The translations under genes were made by a program, and so were the position numbers. Source: an uncultured Cohaesibacter sp. (lineage in GTDB: Bacteria > Pseudomonadota > Alphaproteobacteria > Rhizobiales > Cohaesibacteraceae). Taken from it: a stretch of 64,000 nt of DNA. Shown here in pieces: positions 9,461-20,103 of this stretch; position 1 is the stretch's first letter; each line of letters begins with the position of its first letter. The stretch lies in the NCBI RefSeq assembly GCF_963678225.1, contig NZ_OY782763.1, forward strand, positions 868,001 through 932,000, written 5' to 3'. Under the pieces are notes generated by a model. That model did not search any database, had not been told where the DNA came from, and saw only the letters and a list, made by a program, of their open reading frames with translations.

Positions 9461-11655
9461 GCAAGAACGAACCACAGATCACTCCGGAGCTGATCGCCGC
9501 TCATGGCCTGAAACCCGAAGAATATAACCATATTCTCGAACTGATCGGTCGTGAGCCGACTTTCACCGAGTTTGGTATTTTCTCGGCCATGTGGAATGAG
9601 CATTGCTCCTACAAGTCTTCCAAGAAATGGCTCCGCACCCTGCCTACCAAAGGTCCTCGCGTGCTTCAGGGCCCAGGCGAAAATGCGGGCGTGGTGGATA
9701 TTGACGATGGCCAGACGGTTGTCTTCAAGATGGAAAGCCACAACCACCCGTCCTATATCGAGCCTTATCAGGGCGCAGCCACCGGTGTTGGCGGCATTCT
9801 GCGTGACGTCTTCACCATGGGTGCCCGTCCTGTTGCTGCCATGAACTCCCTGCGCTTCGGTGAGCCGGACCATGAACGCACCCGCCACGTGCTTTCAGGC
9901 GTTGTTGCCGGTGTTGGCGGCTATGGCAACAGCTTTGGCGTGCCAACCGTCGGCGGCGAAGTCAGCTTCCACGCCTCTTACAATGGCAACTGCCTTGTGA
10001 ACGCCTTTGCGGCGGGCCTTGCCGATGCGGACAAGATTTTCCTCTCTGAAGCCAAGGGCGTCGGCATGCCGGTCGTCTATCTGGGCGCAAAGACAGGCCG
10101 CGACGGCGTTGGCGGGGCCACCATGGCCTCTGCCGAATTCGACGATGACAGCGAAGAGAAGCGTCCTACCGTTCAGGTTGGCGACCCATTCAGCGAAAAA
10201 CGCCTGATGGAAGCCACCCTTGAACTGATGAAGACCGGCGCCGTGATCGCCATTCAGGATATGGGCGCTGCTGGCCTCACCTGTTCAGCCGTTGAAATGG
10301 GCGCCAAGGGCAACCTCGGTATCGATCTTGATCTCGACAAGGTGCCGAACCGCGAAGAGAACATGACTCCGTATGAGATGATGCTCTCTGAATCCCAGGA
10401 ACGCATGCTGATGGTCCTGCATCCTGAAAAGCGTGAAGCAGCAGAAGCCGTCTTCCGCAAATGGGAACTGGATTTCGCAGAATGTGGTCTGACCACGGAC
10501 ACCCTGCGCTTCCGCATTTTCCATCAGGGCGAAATGGTTGCAGACCTGCCGATCAAGGAACTGGGTGACGAAGCCCCTGAATATGATCGTCCATGGGTCG
10601 AAACACCAAAGACACCGAAGCTGGACAACGCAACGGTAGACGCACCAAAGAATCTCATGGATAGCCTTGTGGCCCTGATCGGCTCCAAGAACCTGTGCTC
10701 CCGCCGCTGGGTCTGGGAACAGTATGACACCATGATTCAGGGTAACACCAAGCAGCGTCCTGGGGGCGATGCTGGCGTGATCCGTGTGGATGGGACCAAG
10801 AAGGGCCTCGCCTTCACCGTTGACGTAACCCCGCGCTATTGCAAAGCAGACCCGTTTGAAGGCGGCAAGCAGGCTGTGGCCGAAAGCTGGCGAAACCTCA
10901 ACGCCGTCGGCGCCGAACCTCTGGCAACCACCGACAACCTCAACTTCGGCAATCCTGAAAAGCCTGAAATCATGGGCCAGTTCGTTGGCTGCATCAAGGG
11001 CGTGGGCGCTGCCTGCGAAGCCCTCGATATGCCGATCGTTTCGGGCAACGTGTCCCTTTACAATGAAACCTCCGGCGAAGCCATCCTGCCAACCCCAGCC
11101 ATCGGCGCTGTTGGCCTTCTGCCTGATGTCGATGTAGCCATCGGCAATGCCTTCGTTGCAGAGCATGAAGTCATCGTCCTGATTGGCGGTCACGGCACGG
11201 AAATGGGTCAGAGCACCTATCTGGCCGAACTGTTTGGCCGTGAAGAGGGCGCTCCTCCGCCGGTTGATCTGGAGCTAGAGAAGAAAAACGGCACTTTCGT
11301 GCGCGAAGCCATCCGTTGTGGCACCATCACCGCGGCCCACGACATCTCCGATGGGGGGCTTGGCATCGCTGTCGCCGAAATGGCCATCCGTTCCGGTCTT
11401 GGTTGCACCATTGAATTGCCAGCGCAGGATCCCCACATTGCATTCTACGCAGAAGATCAGGCACGCTACATCGTGACCTGCTGCAAGGATACTGCCAACG
11501 CGCTTCTCGCTCAGGCCGAAAAGGCTGGCGTTCAAGCCGGTGTCATTGGTTTGATCGAAGGCGATAAATTCAGCGTTGCCGGACATGGCTCTGTTGCCGT
11601 TTCCAGCCTCTCTGAGGCCCATGAAAACTGGCTGCCGGCCTATATGGCTCAGTAG
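9457..11655 (+). CDS. purL: Phosphoribosylformylglycinamidine synthase subunit PurL (short form)
   Basis: PurL converts FGAR to FGAM using ATP and ammonia from PurQ. At 732 residues it is the short form that lacks a fused glutaminase and needs PurS. Signatures include [12 protein letters not shown] near the N-terminus, [37 protein letters not shown] and [17 protein letters not shown] near the C-terminus, the duplicated AIR-synthase folds. It is followed by hairpins and then bolA. Confidence 0.97.
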   Translation: MSKNEPQITPELIAAHGLKPEEYNHILELIGREPTFTEFGIFSAMWNEHCSYKSSKKWLRTLPTKGPRVLQGPGENAGVVDIDDGQTVVFKMESHNHPSYIEPYQGAATGVGGILRDVFTMGARPVAAMNSLRFGEPDHERTRHVLSGVVAGVGGYGNSFGVPTVGGEVSFHASYNGNCLVNAFAAGLADADKIFLSEAKGVGMPVVYLGAKTGRDGVGGATMASAEFDDDSEEKRPTVQVGDPFSEKRLMEATLELMKTGAVIAIQDMGAAGLTCSAVEMGAKGNLGIDLDLDKVPNREENMTPYEMMLSESQERMLMVLHPEKREAAEAVFRKWELDFAECGLTTDTLRFRIFHQGEMVADLPIKELGDEAPEYDRPWVETPKTPKLDNATVDAPKNLMDSLVALIGSKNLCSRRWVWEQYDTMIQGNTKQRPGGDAGVIRVDGTKKGLAFTVDVTPRYCKADPFEGGKQAVAESWRNLNAVGAEPLATTDNLNFGNPEKPEIMGQFVGCIKGVGAACEALDMPIVSGNVSLYNETSGEAILPTPAIGAVGLLPDVDVAIGNAFVAEHEVIVLIGGHGTEMGQSTYLAELFGREEGAPPPVDLELEKKNGTFVREAIRCGTITAAHDISDGGLGIAVAEMAIRSGLGCTIELPAQDPHIAFYAEDQARYIVTCCKDTANALLAQAEKAGVQAGVIGLIEGDKFSVAGHGSVAVSSLSEAHENWLPAYMAQ

Positions 11656-11807
11656 GATTGAGCTCTGGTCATTTGCTGAAAGATTAGACTGGTGATTGTC
11701 CGATTTTTCAGCTTGACCAGACCCCGTCTGTCGGAGGACGCTGAAGCGAACTGATCATCCCGCCTTAATCTTGAAAAAGCGGGATGAACCAAAGAATTGC
11801 CCGAAGC

Positions 11808-11840
11808 AGGAATACGAACAATTGCGTATTCCTTTCTTCT
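11808..11840 (+). terminator. Probable terminator between purL and bolA
   Basis: AGGAATACG pairs with CGTATTCCT around an 8-nt loop and is followed by a pyrimidine-rich tail. A second 8-bp inverted repeat (CATCCCGC at 11756, GCGGGATG at 11779) lies just upstream without a T run. Either could partly end the pur transcript. Confidence 0.45.
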
Positions 11841-11868
11841 CTGACAATATGCCCTCGAGGAGACCAGC

Positions 11869-12102
11869 ATGCCAATGGAAGCGAGCGAAATCGAAACCCT
11901 GATCAGACAGTCACTACCGGATGCAAAGGTGATCATCCGGGACCTTGCTGGAGATGGCGATCATTTCGCCGCTGAAGTCGTCTCAGAGAGCTTCAGAGGG
12001 AAATCCCGCGTACAACAGCATCAGCTGGTATATGAAGCTCTGAAAGGCAATATGGGCGGTGAATTGCACGCTCTCGCACTGCAAACCTCAGTGCCCGATT
12101 GA
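11869..12102 (+). CDS. BolA family protein
   Basis: The 77-residue protein has the small BolA fold: MEASEIETLIRQSLPDAKVIIRD, the GDHFAAEVVSESF segment with a conserved His that can bind an iron-sulfur cluster, and the C-terminal RVQQHQLVYEALKG. BolA proteins of this size pair with monothiol glutaredoxins to hold a [2Fe-2S] cluster and act in iron sensing or cluster transfer. The grxD gene 89 bp downstream fits that partnership. Confidence 0.93.
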   Translation: MPMEASEIETLIRQSLPDAKVIIRDLAGDGDHFAAEVVSESFRGKSRVQQHQLVYEALKGNMGGELHALALQTSVPD

Positions 12103-12191
12103 GCAAGCGCCACCATCTGGCCCCTCCACACAGCTGACAGCTATCCTTGGTCTGCCGGATGTGTAAACCGCAAAGTTTGAAGGACGGACAT

Positions 12192-12512
12192 ATGAGCGAA
12201 ATCCAGGCTTGGATCGACAACGAAGTCAAATCCAACGAAGTCGTGCTTTTCATGAAAGGCACGCCCACATTCCCGCAATGCGGCTTTTCCGGTCAGGTGG
12301 TCCAGATTCTGGATTATCTCGATGTGCCTTACAAGGGCATCAATGTGCTGGAAAATGACGACCTGCGTCAGGGCATCAAGGATTATTCCAACTGGCCAAC
12401 GATTCCCCAGCTCTATGTAAAAGGCGAATTTGTTGGCGGCTGCGACATCATCCGCGAGATGTTCCAGAGTCAGGAACTGCAGGAAATGCTGGGAAAACCG
12501 GCAACTGCCTGA
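12192..12512 (+). CDS. grxD: Monothiol glutaredoxin, Grx4/GrxD type
   Basis: This 106-residue class II glutaredoxin carries the CGFS active site at C30 ([10 protein letters not shown]) and the glutathione-binding motifs [19 protein letters not shown]. Such proteins bind a bridging [2Fe-2S] cluster with glutathione and BolA and serve in cluster delivery. The ATG at 12192 follows AAGGA; the in-frame upstream start is less likely. It follows bolA on the same strand and ends at a strong terminator. Confidence 0.95.
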   Translation: MSEIQAWIDNEVKSNEVVLFMKGTPTFPQCGFSGQVVQILDYLDVPYKGINVLENDDLRQGIKDYSNWPTIPQLYVKGEFVGGCDIIREMFQSQELQEMLGKPATA

Positions 12513-12607
12513 CGTGTTTCTGGGCCTAGGCGTTCAAAACATTCACATATTCAAGAATAGTGAATCGAAAGAATCGCTTATCGGCAGTTTCTCACAATCT
12601 GATTCAA

Positions 12608-12642
12608 GAAAACCCGGATGCCAGCATCCGGGTTTTCTTTTT
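12608..12642. terminator. Strong bidirectional terminator after grxD
   Basis: A perfect 13-bp stem (GAAAACCCGGATG paired with CATCCGGGTTTTC), 4-nt loop and a T run. It lies between the convergent grxD and ttcA genes and can serve both. Confidence 0.92.
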
Positions 12643-12702
12643 GTCTAATCACAAGGCCCAGAATCCCTTGTTTCCATTTCTTGAGAAACGGATTCAACGC
12701 GG

Positions 12703-13671
12703 CTATTTGCCATGCATGGTAAGGAAATTCTGCGATAGTGCGGTAACAGCTGCACAGCCTTCCGCATCGTCACTGTCATCCCCTGCCCGATCGTCTTCCA
12801 GCGACAGACCCTGAAAATCGAACAATTTGGTATCCAGCATATGCGACGGGCGGATGTTTGAGAGTGCCCGGAACATAACCTGTGTACGGCCCTTATGCTG
12901 GGCTTCAAAACCCTGCAACATGGCCTTCACTTCCTGCCGCTGCAAACCATCCTGAGACCCGCACAGATCGCACGGAATGATCGGGAACTTCATCAGTTCA
13001 GCAAATTTGGCCAGATCCTTTTCCTCGCAATAGGCCAGCGGGCGGAACAGCATCAGATCGCCTTCTTCATTCTTGAGCTTGGGTGGCATGGTTGCCAATC
13101 GCCCACCATGCAGCAAATTGAGGAAGAAGGTCTCCAGAATGTCATCCCTGTGGTGCCCTAGCAACACAGCGTCACAGCCATGCTCGCGCGCGATACGATA
13201 GAGATTGCCACGTCTGAGCCGCGAACACAAAGAACAATAGGTGTTGCCCTCCGGGATCTTCTCCTTGACGATGGAATAGGTATCCTGCCGCTCGATATGG
13301 TGAGGAATATCATGCTCCTCAAAGAAACGCGGCAGCACATCGGATGGAAAACCCGGTTGCGCCTGATCGAGATTACAGGCCAGAAGGTCGACATCCAGTA
13401 GACCGCGCCATTTCAGATCGAGCAGAAGAGCCAGAAGGCCGTAGGAATCCTTGCCGCCAGAAAGGCACACAAGCCATTTCCGGCCCTTGGTCTGCATATT
13501 ATAGTCATCAATCGCCGCTCGCACATTGCGCAGCAGCCGCTTGCGCAGCTTCTTGAAGGACACCGAGCTGGGCGCATTGCGAAACATGGGGTGACAAAGG
13601 TCATCCTCATCCGGCAGAACGGCAGGCGCTTCAGCAGCAGGCAAAACAGCCTCACTCATAGGGTCACTCAT
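12703..13671 (-). CDS. ttcA: tRNA 2-thiocytidine(32) synthetase
   Basis: TtcA adds sulfur to cytidine 32 of certain tRNAs using ATP and an iron-sulfur cluster. The 322-residue protein has the PP-loop SGGKDS at 71-76, the paired cysteines C147 and C150 (CSLC) and C235/C238 (CDLC), which hold the cluster. The N-terminal 30 residues are rich in Pro and Ala. A second in-frame ATG four codons in could also be the start. Confidence 0.95.
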   Translation of the reverse strand: MSDPMSEAVLPAAEAPAVLPDEDDLCHPMFRNAPSSVSFKKLRKRLLRNVRAAIDDYNMQTKGRKWLVCLSGGKDSYGLLALLLDLKWRGLLDVDLLACNLDQAQPGFPSDVLPRFFEEHDIPHHIERQDTYSIVKEKIPEGNTYCSLCSRLRRGNLYRIAREHGCDAVLLGHHRDDILETFFLNLLHGGRLATMPPKLKNEEGDLMLFRPLAYCEEKDLAKFAELMKFPIIPCDLCGSQDGLQRQEVKAMLQGFEAQHKGRTQVMFRALSNIRPSHMLDTKLFDFQGLSLEDDRAGDDSDDAEGCAAVTALSQNFLTMHGK

Positions 13672-13771
13672 ATTGATCTTTCCCAGTCAGTCATTTGCCC
13701 CTGCATTAGCAAAAGCAAGCAGCAAGCTCAACGATGATTTGGCATTTCTCTCAGGCCACAGCCCAATACGA

Positions 13772-13801
13772 CAAAAGGCTGCCACTTGGGACAGCCTTTT
13801 G
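13772..13801 (-). terminator. Terminator of rpsD
   Basis: CAAAAGGCTG pairs perfectly with CAGCCTTTTG across 10 nt, 27 bp past the rpsD stop. The T-tract on the minus strand is inside the stem. Confidence 0.65.
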
Positions 13802-13827
13802 CAAATTCGACGGAAATTCCGTTTCCC

Positions 13828-14445
13828 TTAACGGGAATAGAATTCGACCACGAGGTTCGGTTCCATGACGACAGGATATGGCACGTCGGCCAGCTGCGGC
13901 ATAGCTTTGTAGGTAGCGGTCATTTTGTTGTGGTCTGCTTCGATGTAATCAGGCACATCGCGTTCAGCCAGCTGGGTTGCTTCCAGAACGAAAGCGAGCT
14001 GCTTGGAACGATCGCGCACTTCAATCACATCACCAACCTTACAACGGTAGGAAGGAATGTTGACGCGCTGGCCGTTCACTTTGACGTGGCCGTGGTTTAC
14101 GAACTGACGAGCAGCAAACACGGTAGCAACGAATTTCGCACGGTAGACAATGGCGTCCAGACGGGACTCCAACAGACCGATCAGCAGTTCCGAGGTATCG
14201 CCCTTCAGACGGTTTGCTTCCTTGTAGATGCGCAGGAAGTGTTTCTCGGAGATGTTGCCGTAGTAGCCTTTCAGCTTCTGTTTTGCACGCAGCTGCAGAC
14301 CGAAGTCAGACAGTTTGCCTTTACGACGCTGACCATGCTGGCCCGGTGCATATTCGCGGCGGTTTACCGGGGACTTCGGACGACCCCAGATATTTTCGCC
14401 CATACGGCGGTCAATTTTATACTTCTGAGAATGGCGCTTGGACAT
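13828..14445 (-). CDS. rpsD: 30S ribosomal protein S4
   Basis: S4 is a primary 16S rRNA-binding protein that starts assembly of the small subunit body. The 205-residue sequence begins [21 protein letters not shown] and has the S4 RNA-binding domain ([34 protein letters not shown] segment, about 94-127). The ATG at 14445 follows AAAGGA; a longer upstream frame of 40 residues does not look like S4. It stands apart from ribosomal operons, as is usual in alphaproteobacteria. Confidence 0.98.
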   Translation of the reverse strand: MSKRHSQKYKIDRRMGENIWGRPKSPVNRREYAPGQHGQRRKGKLSDFGLQLRAKQKLKGYYGNISEKHFLRIYKEANRLKGDTSELLIGLLESRLDAIVYRAKFVATVFAARQFVNHGHVKVNGQRVNIPSYRCKVGDVIEVRDRSKQLAFVLEATQLAERDVPDYIEADHNKMTATYKAMPQLADVPYPVVMEPNLVVEFYSR

Positions 14446-14669
14446 TCGCGTGTTTCCTTTCAAGTTTTTAAGAAAACGCGCCCCTCCTGGGATCATCGGC
14501 AAAAGCCAGATCCGACAGAACACAAAGGATGCGCCCCTTTGTCTTCGCGGGTGCGTTAAAATCAAAGGGGGCCAACAAAAGGCCCCGCAGAGATTGGATG
14601 GTGTTTAGAGCCTTTACCCTGGCAAGTCAAACTGAATCCGCCAGTTTCTGCCTAGAAACCGCGTTTGCC

Positions 14670-15506
14670 TCACAGAATCATGCCTACTTGTGCCTTTTTC
14701 TCAACAAGTGATGCCCAAGCGACGGTGAGCCTCTCCGTATCGCCTCTTGTTGCGGAAAAGCGTATGCGCCTTTCCTGCTGGGGCAAATCAGCCTGCCAGC
14801 CAGCAATACAGTCCTGCCATTCCTGCTCAAGCAGATGCATCACCCGTCGTGCAACGGCATGGGCCGGATCGATCCACAGCACCGGCCGCGGCGCAATGGT
14901 TTCCAACACAGGCAGCAAAAGCGGATAGTGCGTGCAGCCCAGGACGATCACATCCACATCGCCATTTTGAGGCCCCTCGAAGACACCCTGTATCTCGGCA
15001 TAAACGGCATCCTCATTCCTCTCTCCTTCCAGAAGATAGGATTCAGCCAACCGCGCCAGCCGATTACAGGCGATAAGGTCCACCACGCATTCATCGGCAT
15101 AATCGCGAATGAGATCACGCGTATAGGCGCGCCGAATGGTCCCCGGCGTGGCAATCACCGCAAAATGACCTGAGCGGGTCGCATGCGCCGCCGGTTTGAT
15201 AGCCGGAACAATCCCGACAATCGGAAAGGAAAAGCGCGTACGCAACGCTTCTAGGGCCACTGTGGAAGCCGTATTGCAAGCGACCACCAACAAATCCGGA
15301 ACATAGGTCTTGCAGGTGTCTTCAATAAGGTTGATCAACCCATCGATAAGCGCGTCATCACTCAGATCCCCATAGGGAAAGCGCGCATCATCGGCCAGAA
15401 ACAGATAATTAGCATAGGGAAGTGTCGCCATAAGAGCAGACAAAACCGACAGCCCACCCAGACCGGAATCGAAAACAAGGATATTGGGATCTCTTTTCCT
15501 GACCAT
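14670..15506 (-). CDS. murI: Glutamate racemase
   Basis: MurI makes D-glutamate for peptidoglycan. The two catalytic cysteines are visible, C77 in VVACNTAS and C191 in LGCTHYPLL, along with FDSGLGGLSV (12-21) and ADDARFPYG. The ATG at 15506 gives 278 residues and follows GGGGCG. A TTG at 15527, seven codons earlier, has AAAGG in front and is a real alternative. It lies 48 bp (or 27 bp from the TTG) downstream of the RNA methylase gene, so both are probably cotranscribed. Confidence 0.95.
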   Translation of the reverse strand: MVRKRDPNILVFDSGLGGLSVLSALMATLPYANYLFLADDARFPYGDLSDDALIDGLINLIEDTCKTYVPDLLVVACNTASTVALEALRTRFSFPIVGIVPAIKPAAHATRSGHFAVIATPGTIRRAYTRDLIRDYADECVVDLIACNRLARLAESYLLEGERNEDAVYAEIQGVFEGPQNGDVDVIVLGCTHYPLLLPVLETIAPRPVLWIDPAHAVARRVMHLLEQEWQDCIAGWQADLPQQERRIRFSATRGDTERLTVAWASLVEKKAQVGMIL

Positions 15507-15553
15507 ACTCACGCCCCATTCCGTCAAAAACGAACCTTTACCCGCAGCCGTTT

Positions 15554-16291
15554 TTACGGCTTGGGCCGCTCGTGCCTGCGCTGCAAGGCTGCAACAACGC
15601 CGCGCAAGGTACGCACTTCCTGTTCAGCCCAATCACCTTTCTGCAAGATCGTGCGCAGATTCTGAACCATATGCTGGCGTTTTTCTGGCGGCCGGAAAAA
15701 ACCCGCTTCGTCAAGAGCTTCCTCGAAATGATCGAACAGCCGGACCATGTCTTCCTTGCTGGCGCGCGGCACATCCGGCGTCTCAAACGGCAACGCCGCT
15801 TCGCGATCGCTGCCAGACATGCGCCATTCATAGCAGATGATCAAAACGGCCTGCGCGATATTGAGAGAAGAAAAATCCGGATCAACGGGCAACGTCAGAA
15901 TTTCGTTCGCAAGGGCAACTTCATCATTATTCAGCCCCCAACGTTCGCGTCCGAACATGATCCCGACCTTACCGCCAGTATTCACCGTGGCGCGCAAAAT
16001 CTGCGCAGCTTCCACCGGATGGCGCACAGTCTTGAGCATATCGCGCTGGCGAGCAGTTGTTGCATAGACGAAGTCCAGATCAGCGACGGCCTCCTCCACG
16101 GTTTCAAACTTCAACGTCTTTCCGATAACATGGTCCGCACGGCTTGCAGCATTGCGTGCCTTTTCACTGGGCCATCCATCTCGCGGTCTGACCAGCCTTA
16201 AGTCCGTAACACCGAAATTGGCCATGGCGCGTGCTGCCATGCCGATATTTTCTCCCAACTGTGGCTCGACCAGAATGATGACCGGATCCAT
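15554..16291 (-). CDS. TrmJ-like tRNA 2'-O-methyltransferase (SpoU family)
   Basis: The 245-residue protein is a SPOUT methyltransferase with the three SpoU motifs: LVEPQLGENIGMAARAMANFG (7-27), VGIMFGRERWGLNNDEV, and LPVDPDFSSLNIAQAVLIICYEW. These form the knotted SAM site. The long C-terminal extension fits TrmJ, which methylates position 32 of tRNAs. Paired with ttcA, which also modifies position 32, this makes two tRNA-32 enzymes within 4 kb. Confidence 0.88.
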   Translation of the reverse strand: MDPVIILVEPQLGENIGMAARAMANFGVTDLRLVRPRDGWPSEKARNAASRADHVIGKTLKFETVEEAVADLDFVYATTARQRDMLKTVRHPVEAAQILRATVNTGGKVGIMFGRERWGLNNDEVALANEILTLPVDPDFSSLNIAQAVLIICYEWRMSGSDREAALPFETPDVPRASKEDMVRLFDHFEEALDEAGFFRPPEKRQHMVQNLRTILQKGDWAEQEVRTLRGVVAALQRRHERPKP

Positions 16292-16588
16292 TTCTTCTTC
16301 TTTCCATTGTCCGAAAAACGCTCTGTCCGGAAATAGCTGACCAGGCGAGCGTTACAACTCTGTATTTGAAAACTGGGCGAGTAGTGGCGCAAAGCCATGC
16401 TGATTGCAAGCCCTGCCGCCAGTTTCATCACTCAAACCGCACCGGAAGATAGAAAGAAGGAAACGTTTTCCTTATTTTCCAATACACTAGCGATGATTAG
16501 AAACGCTTCAGGTAGAAATGTCTCATGTAGAATAAGTGACAAATTGCACACCCATTATCCGAAAGAAAAAATGAAAGACAGTAAATGT

Positions 16589-16655
16589 GTGGCTACCTAA
16601 TCAATCAAGATGGTGGGCAAGCGGGTGATTAGGTAGCCACTGGTCTGAAAGACCA
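16589..16655. repeat. Perfect 15-bp inverted repeat followed by a second hairpin
   Basis: GTGGCTACCTAATCA (16589-16603) is repeated in inverse at 16626-16640 around a 22-nt loop. Directly after it TGGTCT pairs with AGACCA (16641-16655) around 3 nt. No T run follows the first stem, so it is not a plain terminator. A small structured RNA or an operator is possible. Confidence 0.7.
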
Positions 16656-16870
16656 AAATATTTGTAACCAAAAAGTAATCCAAGGTAAATAGCCAAAGGA
16701 TTACCTTTGCTGAACTATTCACTTAATATTTTTAAGAAAATAAATATCTAAATAAAGTGTGAATTAAAAACATAAACCCGATCAGAAACAAACAGACAAG
16801 AACTTAAGTGATAAACATATTACGAAACAACCAATGGAAGACAACCACACCATTGGCAGTCAATAGCATT

Positions 16871-16903
16871 AAAAATGCCACGAGCTATTTCCAGCCCGTG
16901 GCA
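16871..16903 (-). terminator. Terminator of alaS
   Basis: On the minus strand TGCCACG pairs with CGTGGCA around a 14-nt loop, followed by TTTTTAAT. It lies about 96 bp past the alaS stop. Confidence 0.75.
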
Positions 16904-16998
16904 CCCAATTCTATATAAGCATTACTGCTCATTCATCCAACTTTAACTTGTCAGCCGGAACAGCGCTTCTAAAGAGAAGCCCTATTCCAAAAGCCAAT

Positions 16999-19653
16999 CT
17001 AGGAAAGCAGAGCTTCGATGGCAGCGATAGCATCGTCAGCCTTGTCGGCATCCTTGCCGCCAGCCTGAGCCATATCCGGGCGGCCACCACCACCGCGGCC
17101 GCCAAGTGCTTCAGCGGCAACCTTGACTATATCCACTGCATTGAAGCGAGCTGTCAGGTCGTCGGTCACACCAACAACAACACCGACCTTGCCATCTTCC
17201 GACACGGCAATCATCACGACGACGCCAGAGCCAATGCTTTCCTTGCCCTGATCGACCATGCCTTTAAGGTCTTTGGGCGAAATACCTTCAGCAACACGTG
17301 CGAGGAACTTAACGCCATTGACTTCTTTGACGGCATCGCCACCGGAACCGCTGCCACCCATAGCCAGCTTGCGGCGCACATCGGCAAGCTCTTTTTCGAG
17401 CTTGCGGCGATCTGCCACCAGCGCTTCCAGACGCTCGACAAGATCATTTGGCGATACTTTCAGCAAGCCAGCGGCCTCGCGCACGCGCTCATCCTGCTGC
17501 TGCAAATAGGTACGCGCTTCCTTACCGGTCAAGGCTTCAATACGGCGCACACCGGCTGCGACTGCGCTTTCGGAAACGATAGTCATCAGACCAACATCGC
17601 CGGTGCGGTTCACATGGGTGCCGCCACAAAGCTCAACCGAATAGGTCTTGCCGAGCTTGTCGCCACGCAGAGCTTCGCCCATGGAAACCACGCGAACCTC
17701 ATCGCCATATTTCTCACCAAACAGCGCCATGGCACCTGCTTCAATGGCATCATCAACAGCCATAATGCGAGTTTCGACGGGTCCATTCTGCAAGACGATC
17801 TCGTTGACCATCTCTTCAACCTGGCTCACTTCTTCATCCGTCACCGGTTTTTGGTGCGAAAAGTCAAAGCGCAGACGCTCCGGCGTTACGAATGAGCCTT
17901 TCTGTGCCACGTGATCGCCAAGGGTTTCCCGCAGGGCTTCATGCAAAAGGTGGGTCGCGGAATGGTTCGCCCGGATTGCGGAGCGTCGCTCGTGATCCAC
18001 AACCAACTCCAGCGCGTCTCCGACTTTCACCGATCCCTCGACCAGTTTGCCCAAATGTACAAACATGCCGTGGTTTTTCTTCACGGTATCGGTCACTTCG
18101 AAGCGAATGCCATCGGCGATCATAACGCCCGTATCGCCAATCTGACCGCCGGATTCGCCATAGAATGGTGTCTGGTTGAGAATGATGCTTGCTTCGTCTC
18201 CGGCCTTCAGGCTGTCCACTTCTGCGCCATCCTTGACCAATGCAACAATAGCCCCTTCGGTGCGTTCGCGATCATAGCCCAAGAAGTCGGTCGCCCCAAC
18301 TTTCTCGCTCACGTCGAACCAAATCGCATCGGTTGCCGCTTCGCCGGAGCCTGCCCAATTGGCCCGGGCTTCTGCTTTCTGGCGTGCCATGGCCGTATCA
18401 AATCCGTCGACATCAACCTCGATGCTACGCGCGCGCAAGGCGTCCTGCGTCAGATCGAGTGGGAAGCCATAAGTATCGTAAAGCTTGAAGGCTGTTTCCC
18501 CATCAAGACTGTCGCCCTTATCCATGCCGTCCGTTGCATCATCAAGCAACTGCAGACCACGGCTCAAGGTCTTGCCAAAGCGGGATTCTTCAAGTTTCAA
18601 GGTTTCCGTGATCAGGGCTTCTGCACGCACGAGCTCAGGGAAAGCCTGTCCCATTTCGCGTACGAGCGTCGGCACCATCTTGTAGATGATAGGATCCTGC
18701 GAGCCGAGCAACCGCGCGTGACGCATGGCGCGACGCATGATGCGGCGCAGAACATAGCCGCGGCCGTCAGAAGAAGGCAGCACACCATCGGCAATCAGGA
18801 AGCTGGTAGAGCGCAAATGGTCAGCAATCACACGATGGCTGGCCTTGGCTTCGCCCACTTCGTCAACACCAGTCAGATCAACACTATTCTGGATCAGCGC
18901 GCGGAACAAATCGGTTTCATAGTTATCGTGGGTCCCCTGAAGCACCGCAGCAATACGTTCAAGCCCCATACCAGTATCAATGGAAGGCCGAGGCAGGTCC
19001 ACACGCTCATCTTTGGTGAGCTGTTCATACTGCATGAAGACGAGGTTCCAGATTTCGATGAACCGGTCACCATCTTCTTCCGGGCTACCCGGAGGGCCAC
19101 CCCAGATGTGATCGCCGTGATCATAGAAAATTTCGGAGCACGGACCGCATGGGCCGGTTTCCCCCATCGACCAGAAGTTATCGCTGGTCGGAATGCGAAT
19201 GATCTTGTTGTCAGAAAGCCCTGCAATCTTTTTCCAGAGATCAAAAGCTTCGTCATCTTCGTGATAGACGGTCACCAGCAGCTTATCCGCCGGTAGCCCG
19301 AATTCCTTGGTGATCAGGTTCCATGCAAGCTCGATGGCGTTTTCCTTGAAATAGTCACCAAAAGAAAAGTTGCCGAGCATTTCAAAAAAGGTGTGGTGAC
19401 GCGCCGTATAGCCGACATTGTCCAGATCGTTATGCTTGCCGCCTGCACGCACGCATTTCTGCGACGTTACAGCGCGGTTATAGTCACGCTGCTCAAGGCC
19501 CGTAAACACATTCTTGAACTGCACCATGCCGGCGTTGGTAAACATCAACGTCGGATCGTTGCGCGGAACCAGAGGTCCAGAATCCACGATGGAGTGACCA
19601 TGCTCGTTGAAGTAGTTCAAGAAGGTTGATCGAATTTCATTTACACCGCTCAT
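16999..19653 (-). CDS. alaS: Alanine--tRNA ligase
   Basis: AlaRS charges tRNA(Ala). The full-length 884-residue protein has all parts. The class II catalytic core begins [36 protein letters not shown]. The editing domain has the zinc ligands [11 protein letters not shown] and [11 protein letters not shown]. The C-terminal C-Ala domain ends in a Gly-rich linker ([16 protein letters not shown]). The gene is not next to other synthetases but lies downstream of recA on the same strand, as in many alphaproteobacteria. Confidence 0.98.
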   Translation of the reverse strand: MSGVNEIRSTFLNYFNEHGHSIVDSGPLVPRNDPTLMFTNAGMVQFKNVFTGLEQRDYNRAVTSQKCVRAGGKHNDLDNVGYTARHHTFFEMLGNFSFGDYFKENAIELAWNLITKEFGLPADKLLVTVYHEDDEAFDLWKKIAGLSDNKIIRIPTSDNFWSMGETGPCGPCSEIFYDHGDHIWGGPPGSPEEDGDRFIEIWNLVFMQYEQLTKDERVDLPRPSIDTGMGLERIAAVLQGTHDNYETDLFRALIQNSVDLTGVDEVGEAKASHRVIADHLRSTSFLIADGVLPSSDGRGYVLRRIMRRAMRHARLLGSQDPIIYKMVPTLVREMGQAFPELVRAEALITETLKLEESRFGKTLSRGLQLLDDATDGMDKGDSLDGETAFKLYDTYGFPLDLTQDALRARSIEVDVDGFDTAMARQKAEARANWAGSGEAATDAIWFDVSEKVGATDFLGYDRERTEGAIVALVKDGAEVDSLKAGDEASIILNQTPFYGESGGQIGDTGVMIADGIRFEVTDTVKKNHGMFVHLGKLVEGSVKVGDALELVVDHERRSAIRANHSATHLLHEALRETLGDHVAQKGSFVTPERLRFDFSHQKPVTDEEVSQVEEMVNEIVLQNGPVETRIMAVDDAIEAGAMALFGEKYGDEVRVVSMGEALRGDKLGKTYSVELCGGTHVNRTGDVGLMTIVSESAVAAGVRRIEALTGKEARTYLQQQDERVREAAGLLKVSPNDLVERLEALVADRRKLEKELADVRRKLAMGGSGSGGDAVKEVNGVKFLARVAEGISPKDLKGMVDQGKESIGSGVVVMIAVSEDGKVGVVVGVTDDLTARFNAVDIVKVAAEALGGRGGGGRPDMAQAGGKDADKADDAIAAIEALLS

Positions 19654-20103
19654 GACACACCAATTTCTCCTGCCCCGGATGAGGCTCAGAACCTTTCGCT
19701 CATTTCACACTCTGCCATCCGATCAACAGATGCAGCAATATCTTAGCCCGCAATCAAGACCTTCAAAAATGAAGTGGCCGAGCGAACTTCTTTCAAATAA
19801 CAGAAGAGCTCGAAGGCCTGACAGGGATGAATGCCAAGATTGAAGGAAGACAATTGTCTTCTTGGCAATTTTCTAACTTTGTCTCTTGGCGGTTTTAACG
19901 AGCAACAAAGCGCATGTCTATCATTTTGCGCAGAAACCCCAGAGCTATCATCAGCTTCTGTCGAAAATTGCCGGCTTTTTCATTGCGTCTTCCCGCACAC
20001 AATACAAAAGGGCCACCCAAGGCAGCCCCTTTGACAGTCGGAACGAATAAAATCCCAGCAAACCCTTATCCAGAAGGCAAACCTGCTATCGAAATCTCAC
20101 GCT
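19654..20103. other. Intergenic region recA-alaS with palindrome
   Basis: This 450-bp spacer has no convincing gene. It carries a perfect 16-bp palindrome GAAGACAATTGTCTTC (19846-19861) nested within a wider inverted pair TGCCAAG/CTTGGCA (19832-19867), and an imperfect hairpin with AAAGGG/CCCTTT arms near 20006-20033 that may end recA transcription. The alaS promoter must lie close to 19654-19750. Confidence 0.5.

Larger units (their letters stand above)
16292..16998. other. AT-rich intergenic region with inverted repeats
   Basis: No convincing gene is seen in these 707 bp. The stretch 16480-16870 is clearly AT-richer than its neighbours. It contains the long inverted repeat at 16589-16655 and the alaS terminator at 16871-16903, and must hold the promoter of the methylase-murI unit near its left end. 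Confidence 0.6.

Noticed and set aside
17911-19296. A long open frame on the plus strand opposite alaS
   Set aside because: It is a shadow of the strongly supported alaS frame on the other strand and has no domain character or ribosome site.
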